Below are positions 14,543 to 23,391 of a stretch of DNA of 26,688 nt, in pieces. The position numbers and the translations under genes were made by a program. The notes below the pieces were generated by a model. That model did no database searches. It was not told the DNA's origin and saw only the letters and a list, made by a program, of their open reading frames with translations. The DNA comes from a virus, in the IMG/VR virus record IMGVR_UViG_3300003543_000160, positions 1-26,688 of that record. The stretch is one strand, 5' to 3'. Numbering within the stretch: position 1 is the stretch's first letter; each line of letters opens with the position of its first letter.

Positions 14543-15507
14543 ATCGAAGCTCCGTTATACCATCCAGCTCCAGAGTTGTCTTGAGTGTTTACCGCTGGTC
14601 CACTAACAGGGGTTGCAACGCCAGTAAATTGAATTGTCGAGGCTCCATACTCTATTAATCGACTATTGTTTTTAATTAGTATTCCGATTGAGTATCCGTT
14701 TATGTCAAGCCCTCTAGCATATAAAAAAGACCCTTCATCTAGTATTATTGCGGTTCCCGATCCAACAAGATTTGGAACAGATCCCTTTGGCGATTTCGTC
14801 TTGGCTTCAAGAGTCCTTAATATTGAGTCCTTTTTTACTTTTATGTTCGCAAGAGAAACATCATATAGAGAAAGCACAGATCTGTTTATTACAGAAGCCT
14901 TTTTAATTGTTCCTGTTGTTTTTGAAATGTATGCTTCTGAGTTGTCCAGTGTTAAAGAGAAGTTTGTCCCGAACTCTACCCCATCCATTAGCATTTCTGT
15001 AGAAGCAGAAAGAATGAAATTTACAATAGCTACTCCAGCGAAAGATCCTCGGAACTCGAAGTGTCTGCCGGTGCATTCTGCAAAAATGTTTATTTGGCTT
15101 ATTGCAGTTTCCCACATCATTCCGACTGGAGAAACCGAAGAGCTGTCAAGAACCACATTATAATTTGTGCGAAGAACTATACCAAAATTGTTGACCGCTT
15201 CCGTATAGTTCGCCTCCATCGCAATTATAACATCGCCATCGGTTCCAGACTTCTTTTCTGGATGCTCTGTTAAATAATCAATAGCTTCTTTTATCGTTGT
15301 GAAGTCGCCAGTTGGACCGAGAGTGTATGCAACTTTTGATGGTTGTCCAAGTCCTCCAGACAGGCCGGAAACTAAATTCGCCTTTGTTATTTGTTTTGAT
15401 GTTCCTGCTGGATCGTCAGTTGTATCGCTTGCGTCAACAACATAAATCAGATCAGCATCATCTATCGTTGCTAAAACCGGAAGTCCTGTTAATTTTGTGT
15501 CAGTCAT
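14539..15507 (-). CDS. Tail fibre/spike protein with beta-helix-like body
   Basis: 322 residues. Residues 1 to about 50 (KLTGLPVLATIDDADLIYVV, DPAGTSKQIT) form an N-terminal module shared with the neighbouring fibre. GDFTTIKEAIDYL near 70 is the usual entry to a right-handed beta-helix of pectin-lyase type, and the rest is rich in short Val/Ile/Asn strands as in such helices. The C-terminus is Gly/Asn-rich (AGWYNGASI). It is likely to be a receptor-binding or glycan-processing appendage, though no catalytic residues can be assigned. An AGAGG site precedes the start. Confidence 0.72.
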   Translation of the reverse strand: MTDTKLTGLPVLATIDDADLIYVVDASDTTDDPAGTSKQITKANLVSGLSGGLGQPSKVAYTLGPTGDFTTIKEAIDYLTEHPEKKSGTDGDVIIAMEANYTEAVNNFGIVLRTNYNVVLDSSSVSPVGMMWETAISQINIFAECTGRHFEFRGSFAGVAIVNFILSASTEMLMDGVEFGTNFSLTLDNSEAYISKTTGTIKKASVINRSVLSLYDVSLANIKVKKDSILRTLEAKTKSPKGSVPNLVGSGTAIILDEGSFLYARGLDINGYSIGILIKNNSRLIEYGASTIQFTGVATPVSGPAVNTQDNSGAGWYNGASI

Positions 15508-15532
15508 TTTTCTCTACCTCTTTAATTTTATT

Positions 15533-16621
15533 TTATCCAGCGACAGGGATCATTGTGCTATCGTAAAAAACCCACTCGTTTCCCAAAAAGATCATAGAAA
15601 AGCCCTGATAGAAACTGCCAAAATCCAAACCAACATTTGTTGTCGTTGCTCCGGAAGTCATTATGTCTGCAACAACTTTTGTTCCTCCGTCTATTATAAC
15701 CTGATAGTTAAAGCTAAAAGAAGTTTTAACATATCCAACTCGATCACCTACAGACGGAGAGGAAGGAAGAGTTATTGTTATGTCTTCTTCTGCGGCATCG
15801 CAGTCGCAGTAATAAAATTCTCCGGCCGAAGCGGAAAAGCTTGATATTTTCTTTGTTAAAATTCTACTCCACTCAGAACCCCCAGAAGGAGTTTGCCAAA
15901 CAAGATCTTTATTTGTGGTTCCTGTTCTTGTTAAAACTTTTCCTGAAGATCCATTCGAGGGAAGTGCAGAAAGAAGATCTATATTCGCCAAAAAGTAAAA
16001 TTCAGACCACTCGTTTCCTCCAAGGACTTCAAGAAAACTACCGACATAAAATTTTCTCTGCCAAGTTATTGCATCATCACTGGCTTCAATTTCAAAGCAC
16101 TTGAAAGATCCAGAATCCGTTGCTATTGTTCCAAGAGCTGCATATTGTCTAATTGAAACTATCGCTCTTGGATCTGCACCAAAATCCCACATAAGAAAAA
16201 ATGCAGGATTGGAAACTGTTGTCGCATCCCATAGGCAAGCCGCCGCTATTGGATTAACCTCGCCATTCGCTAATATAGAAGGGGGATTGCCAACGTCTTG
16301 TGATGTTCCTGTCAAGGTTGAAAGCGTTTGAACGGCAACATAATCCCCAGACTGGTCCAGCTCCATTAAATCTATTTCATCCAGCGCTACTGTGAATTCA
16401 CCAGTCGGATCTGTGTTTGCGGTGTTTGCATTGGCTCTTGCGTTTATCAGTCTCCAGTATCGAAACTTTTTTGTTGAGGCTCCGGACACTTGTGAAACCG
16501 TAAGGCGCTTGGAGCTTCCGGCGGGGGAATCTGTTATGTCCAACGGGTCTACAACAACAATCAATTCATCACCAGAAATAATTGGTAGCGCTGGCAGTTC
16601 CGTTATTTTTCTTCCGCTCAT
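15533..16621 (-). CDS. Tail fibre protein with discoidin-like (F5/8 type C) region
   Basis: 362 residues. The first 50 (KITELPALPIISGDELIVVV, DSPAGSSKRLT) match the N-terminal module of the next fibre. From about 53 to 195, RYWRLINARAN, AACLWDATT, WDFGADPRAIVSI and IEASDDAITWQRKF follow the pattern of discoidin-like carbohydrate-binding domains. The C-terminus (ITLPSSPSVGDRVGYV, then FLGNEWVFYDS) is a beta domain common at fibre ends. The role is probably binding a surface sugar of the host. An AGGATGAG site lies before the start, and the hub N-half stop is 5 bp away. Confidence 0.72.
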   Translation of the reverse strand: MSGRKITELPALPIISGDELIVVVDPLDITDSPAGSSKRLTVSQVSGASTKKFRYWRLINARANANTANTDPTGEFTVALDEIDLMELDQSGDYVAVQTLSTLTGTSQDVGNPPSILANGEVNPIAAACLWDATTVSNPAFFLMWDFGADPRAIVSIRQYAALGTIATDSGSFKCFEIEASDDAITWQRKFYVGSFLEVLGGNEWSEFYFLANIDLLSALPSNGSSGKVLTRTGTTNKDLVWQTPSGGSEWSRILTKKISSFSASAGEFYYCDCDAAEEDITITLPSSPSVGDRVGYVKTSFSFNYQVIIDGGTKVVADIMTSGATTTNVGLDFGSFYQGFSMIFLGNEWVFYDSTMIPVAG

Positions 16622-16625
16622 GATC

Positions 16626-17867
16626 TCATCCTATTGAAAAGTTGTCGAAATGACCTATCAGACTGTCAGAAAACGAACCATCATCCAGTGCCATTATACA
16701 AACTCTGCTCTGCTGAACAGAGTGCCCTATGTGAGTGTTGCTTGCCTGTAATATCGTGTCCATCTTTATGCTAAACAGATCTCCGATGATTTCAAACTTA
16801 ACATCATAAGACTGGTCTGCAAGCATCTCCGTAGAACCAACAGACTCACTTCCATTGTATGAAAAGGCAAGATATCTACCTTTAATATAGATCGAAAGCT
16901 CGTTCGCTCCAGTTCCTATAGACATCAAATAATCTTTGTCTGCGCCAGCAAGGGGTCCAGAGAATTCCCCTATAACAACTTTAATATCAACGACAGCATC
17001 CACACTTGCTGGAATTATTGCTATGTCAGAAACAGCACAGTCTCCGGAGTCTATTGTTCTCAAGGACTCTGATCCAGCATACAAAAGTCCGTACGAGGAG
17101 TGCGCGTTACCAACAAGAGACCACACTGCTCCTGAAGTCCCAAGCTCAGAAACAGAATCGGTGGTTCCAAGTGTCCTAAGACCACTAGAGTCTACAACTG
17201 CATTTCCAGTAAGAGACAGATTATAATTCGAAGAAGAATCTGTTCCACCGGATTCAAAATCTACTTCAGCGATATTATCATCGGCATAAGGATCTGTTGA
17301 CGCTACAAGGTCTGGGTCAGTAACTATTGACCCATTGATTATAGCCTTGAAGCTAAGTGCTTTTCCGTCAATTACTGAAGTTTGTATTTTGAAAACCGAA
17401 TAGCAAATCCCTATTCTGTCACCTCGATAATCTATTACACAATCATCCGTATAGCTTGGAATTACGGCAGCAAGCCAAGAGTCTACGAGTTGTGTTTTTG
17501 ATCCAGTATAATTTCTAACCTGAACTCCAGCGGATATAGGCTCGTCATTTATGAAAATCCTTTCTACCGACCCCACTTGTCCCAAGCACCATCCTATAGC
17601 AACATATCTGTAAGCTCCAGAAACTGTCGGAGTAACAATTATATGTCCCTGTATTGGTTGTGTTCCGTAAATTAATGGAACATCACCTCCATCGCCAGTG
17701 ACCGCGGACGAAACCATTCTTGGCGCTGAATACGAGTTTATGTTCCTCAGCGAGGGTCTTGAATTTACGATATTAAACAAAGCTTCCTGAGCCAATGCTG
17801 ATTCAGCCTTTTGTCTGCGAATGAATTCTGCAAATCTTGGATCTGGAGTTATAGCGCCAGCAGCCAT
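16626..17867 (-). CDS. N-terminal half of a gpJ-like tail hub, with C-terminal lectin-like domain
   Basis: 413 residues. After a helical start, residues about 60-200 read like the N-terminal part of gpJ-type tail-tip hubs: DVPLIYGTQPIQGHIIV, AIGWCLGQVGSVERIFINDEP, and a later GICYSVFKI. From about 205 to the end (ADDNIAEVDFESGG to GHFDNFSIG) there is a jelly-roll lectin-like domain, as often inserted in or attached to tail proteins. The gpJ core stops where that domain begins and resumes in the gene at 13930-12113. The start codon overlaps the stop of the upstream 191-aa tail gene by one base. Confidence 0.7.
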   Translation of the reverse strand: MAAGAITPDPRFAEFIRRQKAESALAQEALFNIVNSRPSLRNINSYSAPRMVSSAVTGDGGDVPLIYGTQPIQGHIIVTPTVSGAYRYVAIGWCLGQVGSVERIFINDEPISAGVQVRNYTGSKTQLVDSWLAAVIPSYTDDCVIDYRGDRIGICYSVFKIQTSVIDGKALSFKAIINGSIVTDPDLVASTDPYADDNIAEVDFESGGTDSSSNYNLSLTGNAVVDSSGLRTLGTTDSVSELGTSGAVWSLVGNAHSSYGLLYAGSESLRTIDSGDCAVSDIAIIPASVDAVVDIKVVIGEFSGPLAGADKDYLMSIGTGANELSIYIKGRYLAFSYNGSESVGSTEMLADQSYDVKFEIIGDLFSIKMDTILQASNTHIGHSVQQSRVCIMALDDGSFSDSLIGHFDNFSIG

Positions 17868-18442
17868 TATCTGACCCCTCCTTGAGTTCCTAATACCAAT
17901 TCTCTAGGTGAATCTACATTTTGTAAAGCTCCAGTTCCCCAATTTAAATTATCGCCAGTTGTAGGCATGTGATTGCAAAACTGATTGAATCTAAAAGGAG
18001 GGATCAGCGCTCCAGACAAAGCTCTATGAAGAATTTTCATATTTATAGAAGAGTTTTTGTCATCGTAATTTGAAGAATCTATTTTTCCATCAAGGACAAC
18101 TATTGCGTCTGATAGACTAAACGTCATTGGGGTTCCAATTGGAGCAATTATAAAATATATCTTGCAGTGTCCGTTCCTCCATCTTGAAGACTGTACTTCT
18201 CCAATTCTAACAGGAGTTGCGTTTAACTCTATGCTGGCAGACTGATGAAGCTTCATTCCGCTTATTGAGGCTTGGCCACCGATGTAGCTTTGAGAATCGA
18301 ATTCCAAATTGCCATTGAAAGAAATATATTCTTCGCTTGCTCCGTGGAGTATTTTCATTATCATTATTGGCTTTGTCGCTCCGCTTGACAGTATTGAAAT
18401 CTGTTGCGCTGTCAAGTCGCCAAGAGTATCGTAAAGACTCAC
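17867..18442 (-). CDS. Distal tail / tail-tip assembly protein, 191 aa
   Basis: The start is GTG 18442, overlapping the preceding stop as GTGA, with GGAG 7 nt upstream. The product is beta-rich with SYIGGQASISGMKL, SSRWRNGHCKIYFI and VVLDGKIDSSNY, then FNQFCNHMP near the end. Its position between the tape measure and the hub matches the distal tail and hub-adaptor genes of siphoviruses (lambda L/K region; DUF2163-like proteins in other phages). The DUF assignment is tentative. The Cys near the end could bind metal, but no full motif is seen. Confidence 0.6.
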   Translation of the reverse strand: MSLYDTLGDLTAQQISILSSGATKPIMIMKILHGASEEYISFNGNLEFDSQSYIGGQASISGMKLHQSASIELNATPVRIGEVQSSRWRNGHCKIYFIIAPIGTPMTFSLSDAIVVLDGKIDSSNYDDKNSSINMKILHRALSGALIPPFRFNQFCNHMPTTGDNLNWGTGALQNVDSPRELVLGTQGGVR

Positions 18443-18777
18443 GTCAACACTCCACGGAACGAAAAGCTAACTAGTGCTACATTCCCAGATTCAAAAGTTG
18501 TTTTTGGAGCAGACCAAATATAACCGCGATAAGTTTTTGCAAGATAAACAAAATCAAATTCCTGTGCTTTGTTGTCTCTAACATACTGAGCAAAGTCGTC
18601 AGCCTCCTGCAAATACATTTCCACAAACTTGCATTGTATTATCCTGTAGTCAGAGGCTCCGATCTCTCTAATCGCCATAGACCCATCACTGAATTCGCTT
18701 CTAGATATTGAGTCTACGTCTTCAAATGCGGTCTTTGGAGAAAGACGATAAGTGCTAAGTGGGAAAACGATTGCCAT
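18439..18777 (-). CDS. Distal tail protein, 112 aa
   Basis: A small beta-rich protein starting MAIVFPLSTYRLSP, with SDYRIIQCKFVEMYLQEADDFAQYVRDNKAQEFDFVYLAKTY-type spacing: a strand, a helix and further strands, close to lambda M-like minor tail proteins placed just after the tape measure. It begins one base after the tape-measure stop with AGGGGAAG as ribosome site and overlaps the next gene by 4 bp. The role is inferred from position and size; I did not recognise a specific family. Confidence 0.6.
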   Translation of the reverse strand: MAIVFPLSTYRLSPKTAFEDVDSISRSEFSDGSMAIREIGASDYRIIQCKFVEMYLQEADDFAQYVRDNKAQEFDFVYLAKTYRGYIWSAPKTTFESGNVALVSFSFRGVLT

Positions 18778-18778
18778 T

Positions 18779-21700
18779 TTAAACTTCCCCTACAACTCTC
18801 GGTGAGAATGAAGAGCCAGACGATAAGCTGTTTGCCAAGACGTTTGCTGCCCTTGTGATTAATTCAGCAGCATCAAGAAAAGTGTTTGCTGAAGCTGCGG
18901 TTTTGTCTGCGGTTTCTCGCATTGCTCTTCTAGCATCTGCATTAATTCTATCTTGTGATCTGCTAAGTTCATTAAGAACTTTTGATAACTGCGATTGAGC
19001 AATTTCGTTTGTGCGGTCAACAAAAGATGCGAATTTTTCAGCGTTCACTAATTGTTGCTCTTCACTTAACGCATCAAACAAAACCCTATTGAGCCTTGCG
19101 ATTTCCGTGGCCGCTTGCTGAATTTCTTCGGGAGAGGTTAAAGACCTCAACGACTGTCTTAATTGATTCCTCTCTGTTCTTGCATCTGACAAAACTTCTT
19201 TTTCAGTTTTTACAGAGTCTCTAATGCTTTGCGCGGAGCCTTCTAGAAGATTTCCCAAGCTTTGCTGAAGCTGTAAAACTCCAATCGCCAAAGCTCCAGC
19301 AGCTTGCTTTGTTGCTAGTAGTCCTGCGGCAAGAGTTTCTGTTGCAAGTGCCGTTCCGTCATAAGCTACAGTAATATCCTTCACGGCAGAAAGCTGAGTC
19401 CTGTAAACGCTCATTAAAGAGTTTCCGGAAAGCTCTGCTATTTTTTCGGACTCTATCATTGCTGAATTAAAGTCTTCAACAATTTGTTTTACATTATTAG
19501 ACTCTGTTAGCTCTGATATTGCCCTTAAATTAGAAACGAAAGGCAAAAGCTCTTGAGCAGATCCCTCAAACTCTAAAGCCAGAGTTTTCATTGCTGGAGT
19601 TAGCGCTTCAGAGCTTTTTATTATTTTGTCCATTCCAGCTTCCACAAGCTCCAAAGCGCTATCAAACTTTTCTCCGTCCAATTTAAAACCAGATACATTT
19701 CCAACCCTGACCTTCCCTGAAAAGCTTGATCCGCCTAGTACATCAGAAAAGTCTTTTAGCGCAAGAACTATAGAGTCAACAGCGTCAAGATTTTTTTGAT
19801 CGAATTCGCCGACCCCTCTGGAACTAATCTGTCCGGTTCCAAAATCAAATTCTGATATGGCAGAATTATTGCTTTTTCCACCGATCAGGCTACCTATTCC
19901 GTTTCCAAGGAAGCCACCTATCGCCGCTCCCAATGCGGTTCCAATCACCGGAATTATAGAGCCAACAACACCTCCAACAACCGCCCCGATAGACCCTCCG
20001 GTCGAGCCATTTTTAGAATCACCAAATACGGCATTGCCCAAAAAGTTGCCAGCTATCCCCGCTCCGGCTGTGGCAATTCCTCCAGTTACAAAGTCGGCTC
20101 CGAGATTTCCTGTGCTGCCAAAAAGACCGTTTACATTTTGACCGACCCCTGCGATTCCTTGAGCGACCGATGTTCCTGTTGTCCCTAGTCCAGACAGTGC
20201 ATTAAATCCATTCACCCCAAGCGAACTTATGCTAGTCCCAATTCCAGAAATCCCGCCAGAAAACAGAGAGCTTACAGAAGAGCCTCCACTAATCAGTGAT
20301 GAAAGTCCACCACCTCCTCCGGACAGCAAGCTTGCTCCTTGCGAAAGAATTGACCCGCCGACAGCGCCACCTCCACCGAATAATAATTGCATTATTCCGT
20401 TTGATGCCGCCTGAGCAGCCATCTTTATAAGCATGTTTTTAAAACCGTCAAGGATTCCGCTAAAAGCGTCGCTACCATTTTGCGCCATGTCTACAAAGAA
20501 GTCTGTCATTCCGTCGCGGCCTTCCAGCCACGCTTTTTCTGTTTCCTTCGCCGCTTCTGTTGCTGCCTTTGCAGAGTTTTCAGCAGACTTAACAGCGGCT
20601 TTTTCTGCCTCTCCGGACTTTTTAATACTTATATCTTTTATCTCGTTTATCCATTCAAGATTTTGTTGTTCTATTCGCAGCTCCATAACCTTTCTTTGAA
20701 TAGATCTTCCTTCTGCGGTGTTCGCGGCGACTCCAGCGTCTTTCAAAGCATTATATAATTTCTGCTCCTCGTTTGTCCTGCCTACTGCCGCTATTTCTTC
20801 ATCAAGCTTGTCAAGAACGTCCTGAAGAGAGTCTGAAAGACCGTCCAATTCTTCAGCGGCCAATTCGACCTCGTCTTTTAAATCCTCCGTTGTTGACGCC
20901 GCCTCTTCTCCAGCGTCGCGAAACTCAATTGCTGCTTCTGTGGACTTGTCAACCTCAAGTCTCAATTCATCGTATTTTTTGGCAGTATCTTTTACAACAT
21001 CGCCAAGACTCTTTGTTGGTGAGCGCAAATCATCAATTTCTTTTCCGAACTTTTCAATTTTCTTGGCAGCGCCAGTTCCAAACATTTTATCAAAAGCTTT
21101 CCCTCCAATTTTTGCCAAGTCAACTAAGACTTTCATCATTGAGAGGATGTTGTTTTTTACTTTGTTGACTTCGTTAGATATTACTTCAAATACGGTCTCG
21201 ACCGTCTGTCCTAAGAATAAGAATCCTTTTACCATTTCGCCGCCGACCAAAATGCGAACTATATCTAAATTGTCAAAAAAGTCCTTTGACGATACGGCCG
21301 CTCCTCCAAAAGTTTCTGACAAGAATTCACCAGCACCACTTAAATCCCACAAGAATTTTGTGAGGTCGATAACGCCGCCAACCGCAAAACTTATGCCGTT
21401 AACGAAAGCTGCAAGTCCATCAACCAAAAATGTTAGAGCTCTTCCCAATCCGGTGTCAACGGACATAACAAGAGAAAGCTCTTCAGCTGCAGAACCAAGA
21501 CGCTTCATTGCTCCGTCAAGAGTGTCTGTTTTCGTTGCTGCTTGTTCTTGTGCTATTGAAGTTCCAGTTATATTTTCCGTAAGCGTTGCAAGAGCGGAAG
21601 CGTTTCCATCTATCGCCTGAACGCTTTTTACAAGAATTTCTCCAGCGACCAAGTTTCTATTGCCGAACAGTTTTACTTTTTCCGCCGAAGTTAAGTTCGC

Positions 21701-22645
21701 CTCACCAAGATTTTGCAAGGCCTTTTCTAGCCCTACTACAGAAGGCTTAAACTCGTCGCTCATTTTTGTTTCGAGCGCCAACAAAACGCCTCTTAACTGT
21801 GTTCCAGCTTCTCCGCCTTTGATTGCGTTTGTAGAAAAAATTTGCAATGCCGCATTTGTTTCTTCAAAACTTAACTTGAAAGTTGAAGAAACAACTCCAG
21901 CGAATTTCAAAGACTCGCCCATTTCTGCTATTGAGGCCGCACCGAATTTAGAGCCAGCGGCCAAGACGTTTGTGAATCTCGCGGCTTGATCAGCTTCAGC
22001 ACCAAATTGATTTAATGCACTGGCCATAGTGTTTGCGGCTTCAGGAACCGAAATTCCTGCGGCCTCCGCAAGAGTTATCGCTTCAGCAGTTACAAGGGCG
22101 AGAGCTTCTTTGCTGGAAAGCAAATCGGGCTTTGCACTGGCCACTAGTTGGAAGGCTTGAGCAACTTCAGAGGCGGAAAGAGTTGTAACTTTTCCCATTT
22201 CCCTAGCTTTGTCTGAGTAAAACTCAAGATCTTTTCCGGTTGCTCCGGTGATTGCAGAAAGGTTCGCAATTGACTGATCGAACTCCTTAAACTTTGCAGC
22301 GGTTCCGAGCACAGCTATCCCAATCGCAGCTATTGCAGAGGCGATTCCTAGTTTTGCGAATCCACTAAAAGAAGTTTTTAGGCTTTTAGCTCCTCCGGAA
22401 AGTCCGTGTATAGAGTCGTTTGCCGACTTTGCGCTCTTCGCCATTTTCTTAAAACGCTTGTCAACTTCGCCAGTAGACTTTGCGATTCTTGCGCCAGATT
22501 CTGCTGAGACTTTTGAGGTTTCTTTAAGCTCTTTTTGCAGCTTGTCGTTTCCCTTCTCGATCTTTTTCAGATCGTCAACGATCTTCTTAGACTTCTGTCC
22601 AGAATCAGTTTCGATTTTAACATTTACTAGCGAATTTAATTCCAT
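18779..22645 (-). CDS. Tail tape-measure protein
   Basis: 1288 residues. An N-terminal coiled coil (about 1-75), a hydrophobic segment near 95-115 (IASAIAAIGIAVLG), then a TP901-type core (about 120-330) with FDQSIANLSAITGATG and later SALNQFGAEADQAARF. A second hydrophobic stretch lies near 405-435, a Gly-rich linker at about 748-790, a third hydrophobic stretch near 888-925 (VGGVVGSIIPVIGTALG), and C-terminal coiled coils. It fixes tail length and passes DNA through the membrane. At the usual 0.15 nm per residue it predicts a tail of about 190 nm (inference). An AGAGGAAAGG site precedes ATG, right after the chaperone extension. Confidence 0.93.
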   Translation of the reverse strand: MELNSLVNVKIETDSGQKSKKIVDDLKKIEKGNDKLQKELKETSKVSAESGARIAKSTGEVDKRFKKMAKSAKSANDSIHGLSGGAKSLKTSFSGFAKLGIASAIAAIGIAVLGTAAKFKEFDQSIANLSAITGATGKDLEFYSDKAREMGKVTTLSASEVAQAFQLVASAKPDLLSSKEALALVTAEAITLAEAAGISVPEAANTMASALNQFGAEADQAARFTNVLAAGSKFGAASIAEMGESLKFAGVVSSTFKLSFEETNAALQIFSTNAIKGGEAGTQLRGVLLALETKMSDEFKPSVVGLEKALQNLGEANLTSAEKVKLFGNRNLVAGEILVKSVQAIDGNASALATLTENITGTSIAQEQAATKTDTLDGAMKRLGSAAEELSLVMSVDTGLGRALTFLVDGLAAFVNGISFAVGGVIDLTKFLWDLSGAGEFLSETFGGAAVSSKDFFDNLDIVRILVGGEMVKGFLFLGQTVETVFEVISNEVNKVKNNILSMMKVLVDLAKIGGKAFDKMFGTGAAKKIEKFGKEIDDLRSPTKSLGDVVKDTAKKYDELRLEVDKSTEAAIEFRDAGEEAASTTEDLKDEVELAAEELDGLSDSLQDVLDKLDEEIAAVGRTNEEQKLYNALKDAGVAANTAEGRSIQRKVMELRIEQQNLEWINEIKDISIKKSGEAEKAAVKSAENSAKAATEAAKETEKAWLEGRDGMTDFFVDMAQNGSDAFSGILDGFKNMLIKMAAQAASNGIMQLLFGGGGAVGGSILSQGASLLSGGGGGLSSLISGGSSVSSLFSGGISGIGTSISSLGVNGFNALSGLGTTGTSVAQGIAGVGQNVNGLFGSTGNLGADFVTGGIATAGAGIAGNFLGNAVFGDSKNGSTGGSIGAVVGGVVGSIIPVIGTALGAAIGGFLGNGIGSLIGGKSNNSAISEFDFGTGQISSRGVGEFDQKNLDAVDSIVLALKDFSDVLGGSSFSGKVRVGNVSGFKLDGEKFDSALELVEAGMDKIIKSSEALTPAMKTLALEFEGSAQELLPFVSNLRAISELTESNNVKQIVEDFNSAMIESEKIAELSGNSLMSVYRTQLSAVKDITVAYDGTALATETLAAGLLATKQAAGALAIGVLQLQQSLGNLLEGSAQSIRDSVKTEKEVLSDARTERNQLRQSLRSLTSPEEIQQAATEIARLNRVLFDALSEEQQLVNAEKFASFVDRTNEIAQSQLSKVLNELSRSQDRINADARRAMRETADKTAASANTFLDAAELITRAANVLANSLSSGSSFSPRVVGEV

Positions 22646-22654
22646 CCTTTCCTC

Positions 22655-22972
22655 TTAAATCTCTTTGCTTTCGTTTAGGGCTGCCAAAAAAAATCTATTT
22701 GCAACAGAAATTATTTTGGCAAACTGAAGCGGGTCGTCCTCTGCAATCTCCTTTGCGTAACTGAGTATGTCGCTCAATCCTATAATACCTCTTTCGTCCC
22801 TGAACTCCCTTAAAAAAGCGAATGCCTGTATGTATTGTAAAAGCAATGGGGTAACAACTGGTCTTTCCTCAAGAGCCTTTGGCAACTTCCCTGTCACCAT
22901 ATATATTTTCTCAAGAGTTTCCTCTTCCTCCGACCATCGAACTGACCAAACTAAGTAGTCGGAGAGTCTTCC
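22655..22972 (-). CDS. Tail assembly chaperone, frameshift extension (T part of GT)
   Basis: This frame is open from GGA at 22972 through an ATG at 22900 to its stop at 22655, 105 residues, and lies in the -1 frame of the G gene. It begins GRLSDYLVWSVRWSEEEE and continues TLEKIYMVTGKLPKAL. Reading from the slippery site joins it to 129 residues of G, for a 234-residue GT protein, the arrangement known from lambda and most long-tailed phages. The ATG at 22900 has no good ribosome site, so separate expression is unlikely. GT should bind the tape measure and tail-tube subunits during assembly. Confidence 0.8.
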   Translation of the reverse strand, partial: GRLSDYLVWSVRWSEEEETLEKIYMVTGKLPKALEERPVVTPLLLQYIQAFAFLREFRDERGIIGLSDILSYAKEIAEDDPLQFAKIISVANRFFLAALNESKEI

Positions 22973-22975
22973 CCC
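22928..22975 (-). promoter_or_regulatory. Programmed -1 frameshift site with downstream stem-loop
   Basis: On the - strand, G GGG GAA (22975-22969) sits in the G frame as GGG|GAA. Four nt further, CTCCGAC (22964-22958) pairs exactly with GTCGGAG (22934-22928), extendable by wobble and A-T pairs, around a 23-nt loop holding the G stop TAG (22953-22951). A Shine-Dalgarno-like AGAGGAGGAG lies about 30 nt upstream. The -1 frame has a TGA upstream near 23026, so the shift must occur between there and the TAG, and this is the best site in that interval. Confidence 0.75.
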
Positions 22976-23358
22976 AACTCTTTGATGTTGGTCTCGCGAT
23001 AGTTCTCCTCCTCTTTTGAAATAAGCTCAATTTTTTTGAAAAAGCTATCGTATCGCTTGTCGGAGGCGAGTTGCAAAACATTGTCTTCGTTAAACGGAAA
23101 GTCATTGCCTCCTTCTGTAATTCCTTCCCAGTCTTTCACAATGAAAACCCACTGAGGCCGCATCAACTTGCTTGCTTGTCCGTCAGTGACCGCTCCAGCT
23201 TCTATTTTACGACCATGCTTGCTATACATATTCCGCAAAAACTTTTTGTGCTTTTTGTTAGCCCACTGAGCGATCTTTATTTGGCAATCTTCACCAAATG
23301 GAAACCACGTTCCTTCTTCAGCTGCTTCTAGGTCGGTCTGTAAATCTAAAATGTCCAT
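22951..23358 (-). CDS. Tail assembly chaperone, short form (G)
   Basis: 135 residues, between tail tube and tape measure, the fixed place of G-type chaperones. It begins MDILDLQTDLEAAEEGTWF, has a basic helix (NKKHKKFLRNMY) and WVFIVKDWEGI, and ends in charged residues that cover the slippery site. AGGGA lies 7 nt before ATG. A minority of ribosomes should shift to -1 near residue 129 and make the GT form. It is not expected in the mature virion. Confidence 0.8.
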   Translation of the reverse strand: MDILDLQTDLEAAEEGTWFPFGEDCQIKIAQWANKKHKKFLRNMYSKHGRKIEAGAVTDGQASKLMRPQWVFIVKDWEGITEGGNDFPFNEDNVLQLASDKRYDSFFKKIELISKEEENYRETNIKELGEDSPTT

Positions 23359-23391
23359 AATATTTCCCTGTTAAATATATTCCTGAATGAA

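Noticed and set aside
14666-15163. 165-residue open frame on the + strand
   Set aside because: It is antisense to the beta-helix fibre gene and has no start signal or recognisable domain.
20940-21620. 226-residue open frame on the + strand
   Set aside because: It lies antisense within the tape-measure gene, has biased low-complexity composition (Ser, Pro, Thr) from the Ala/Lys codons opposite, and has no ribosome site.
22655-22900. Independent 81-residue gene starting at ATG 22900
   Set aside because: There is no good ribosome site, while the frame is open upstream to the slippery site and fits the GT pattern.
23026-23040. Run of seven A in the chaperone gene as frameshift site
   Set aside because: The run is out of phase for tandem slippage, and a -1 shift there meets TGA within two codons.
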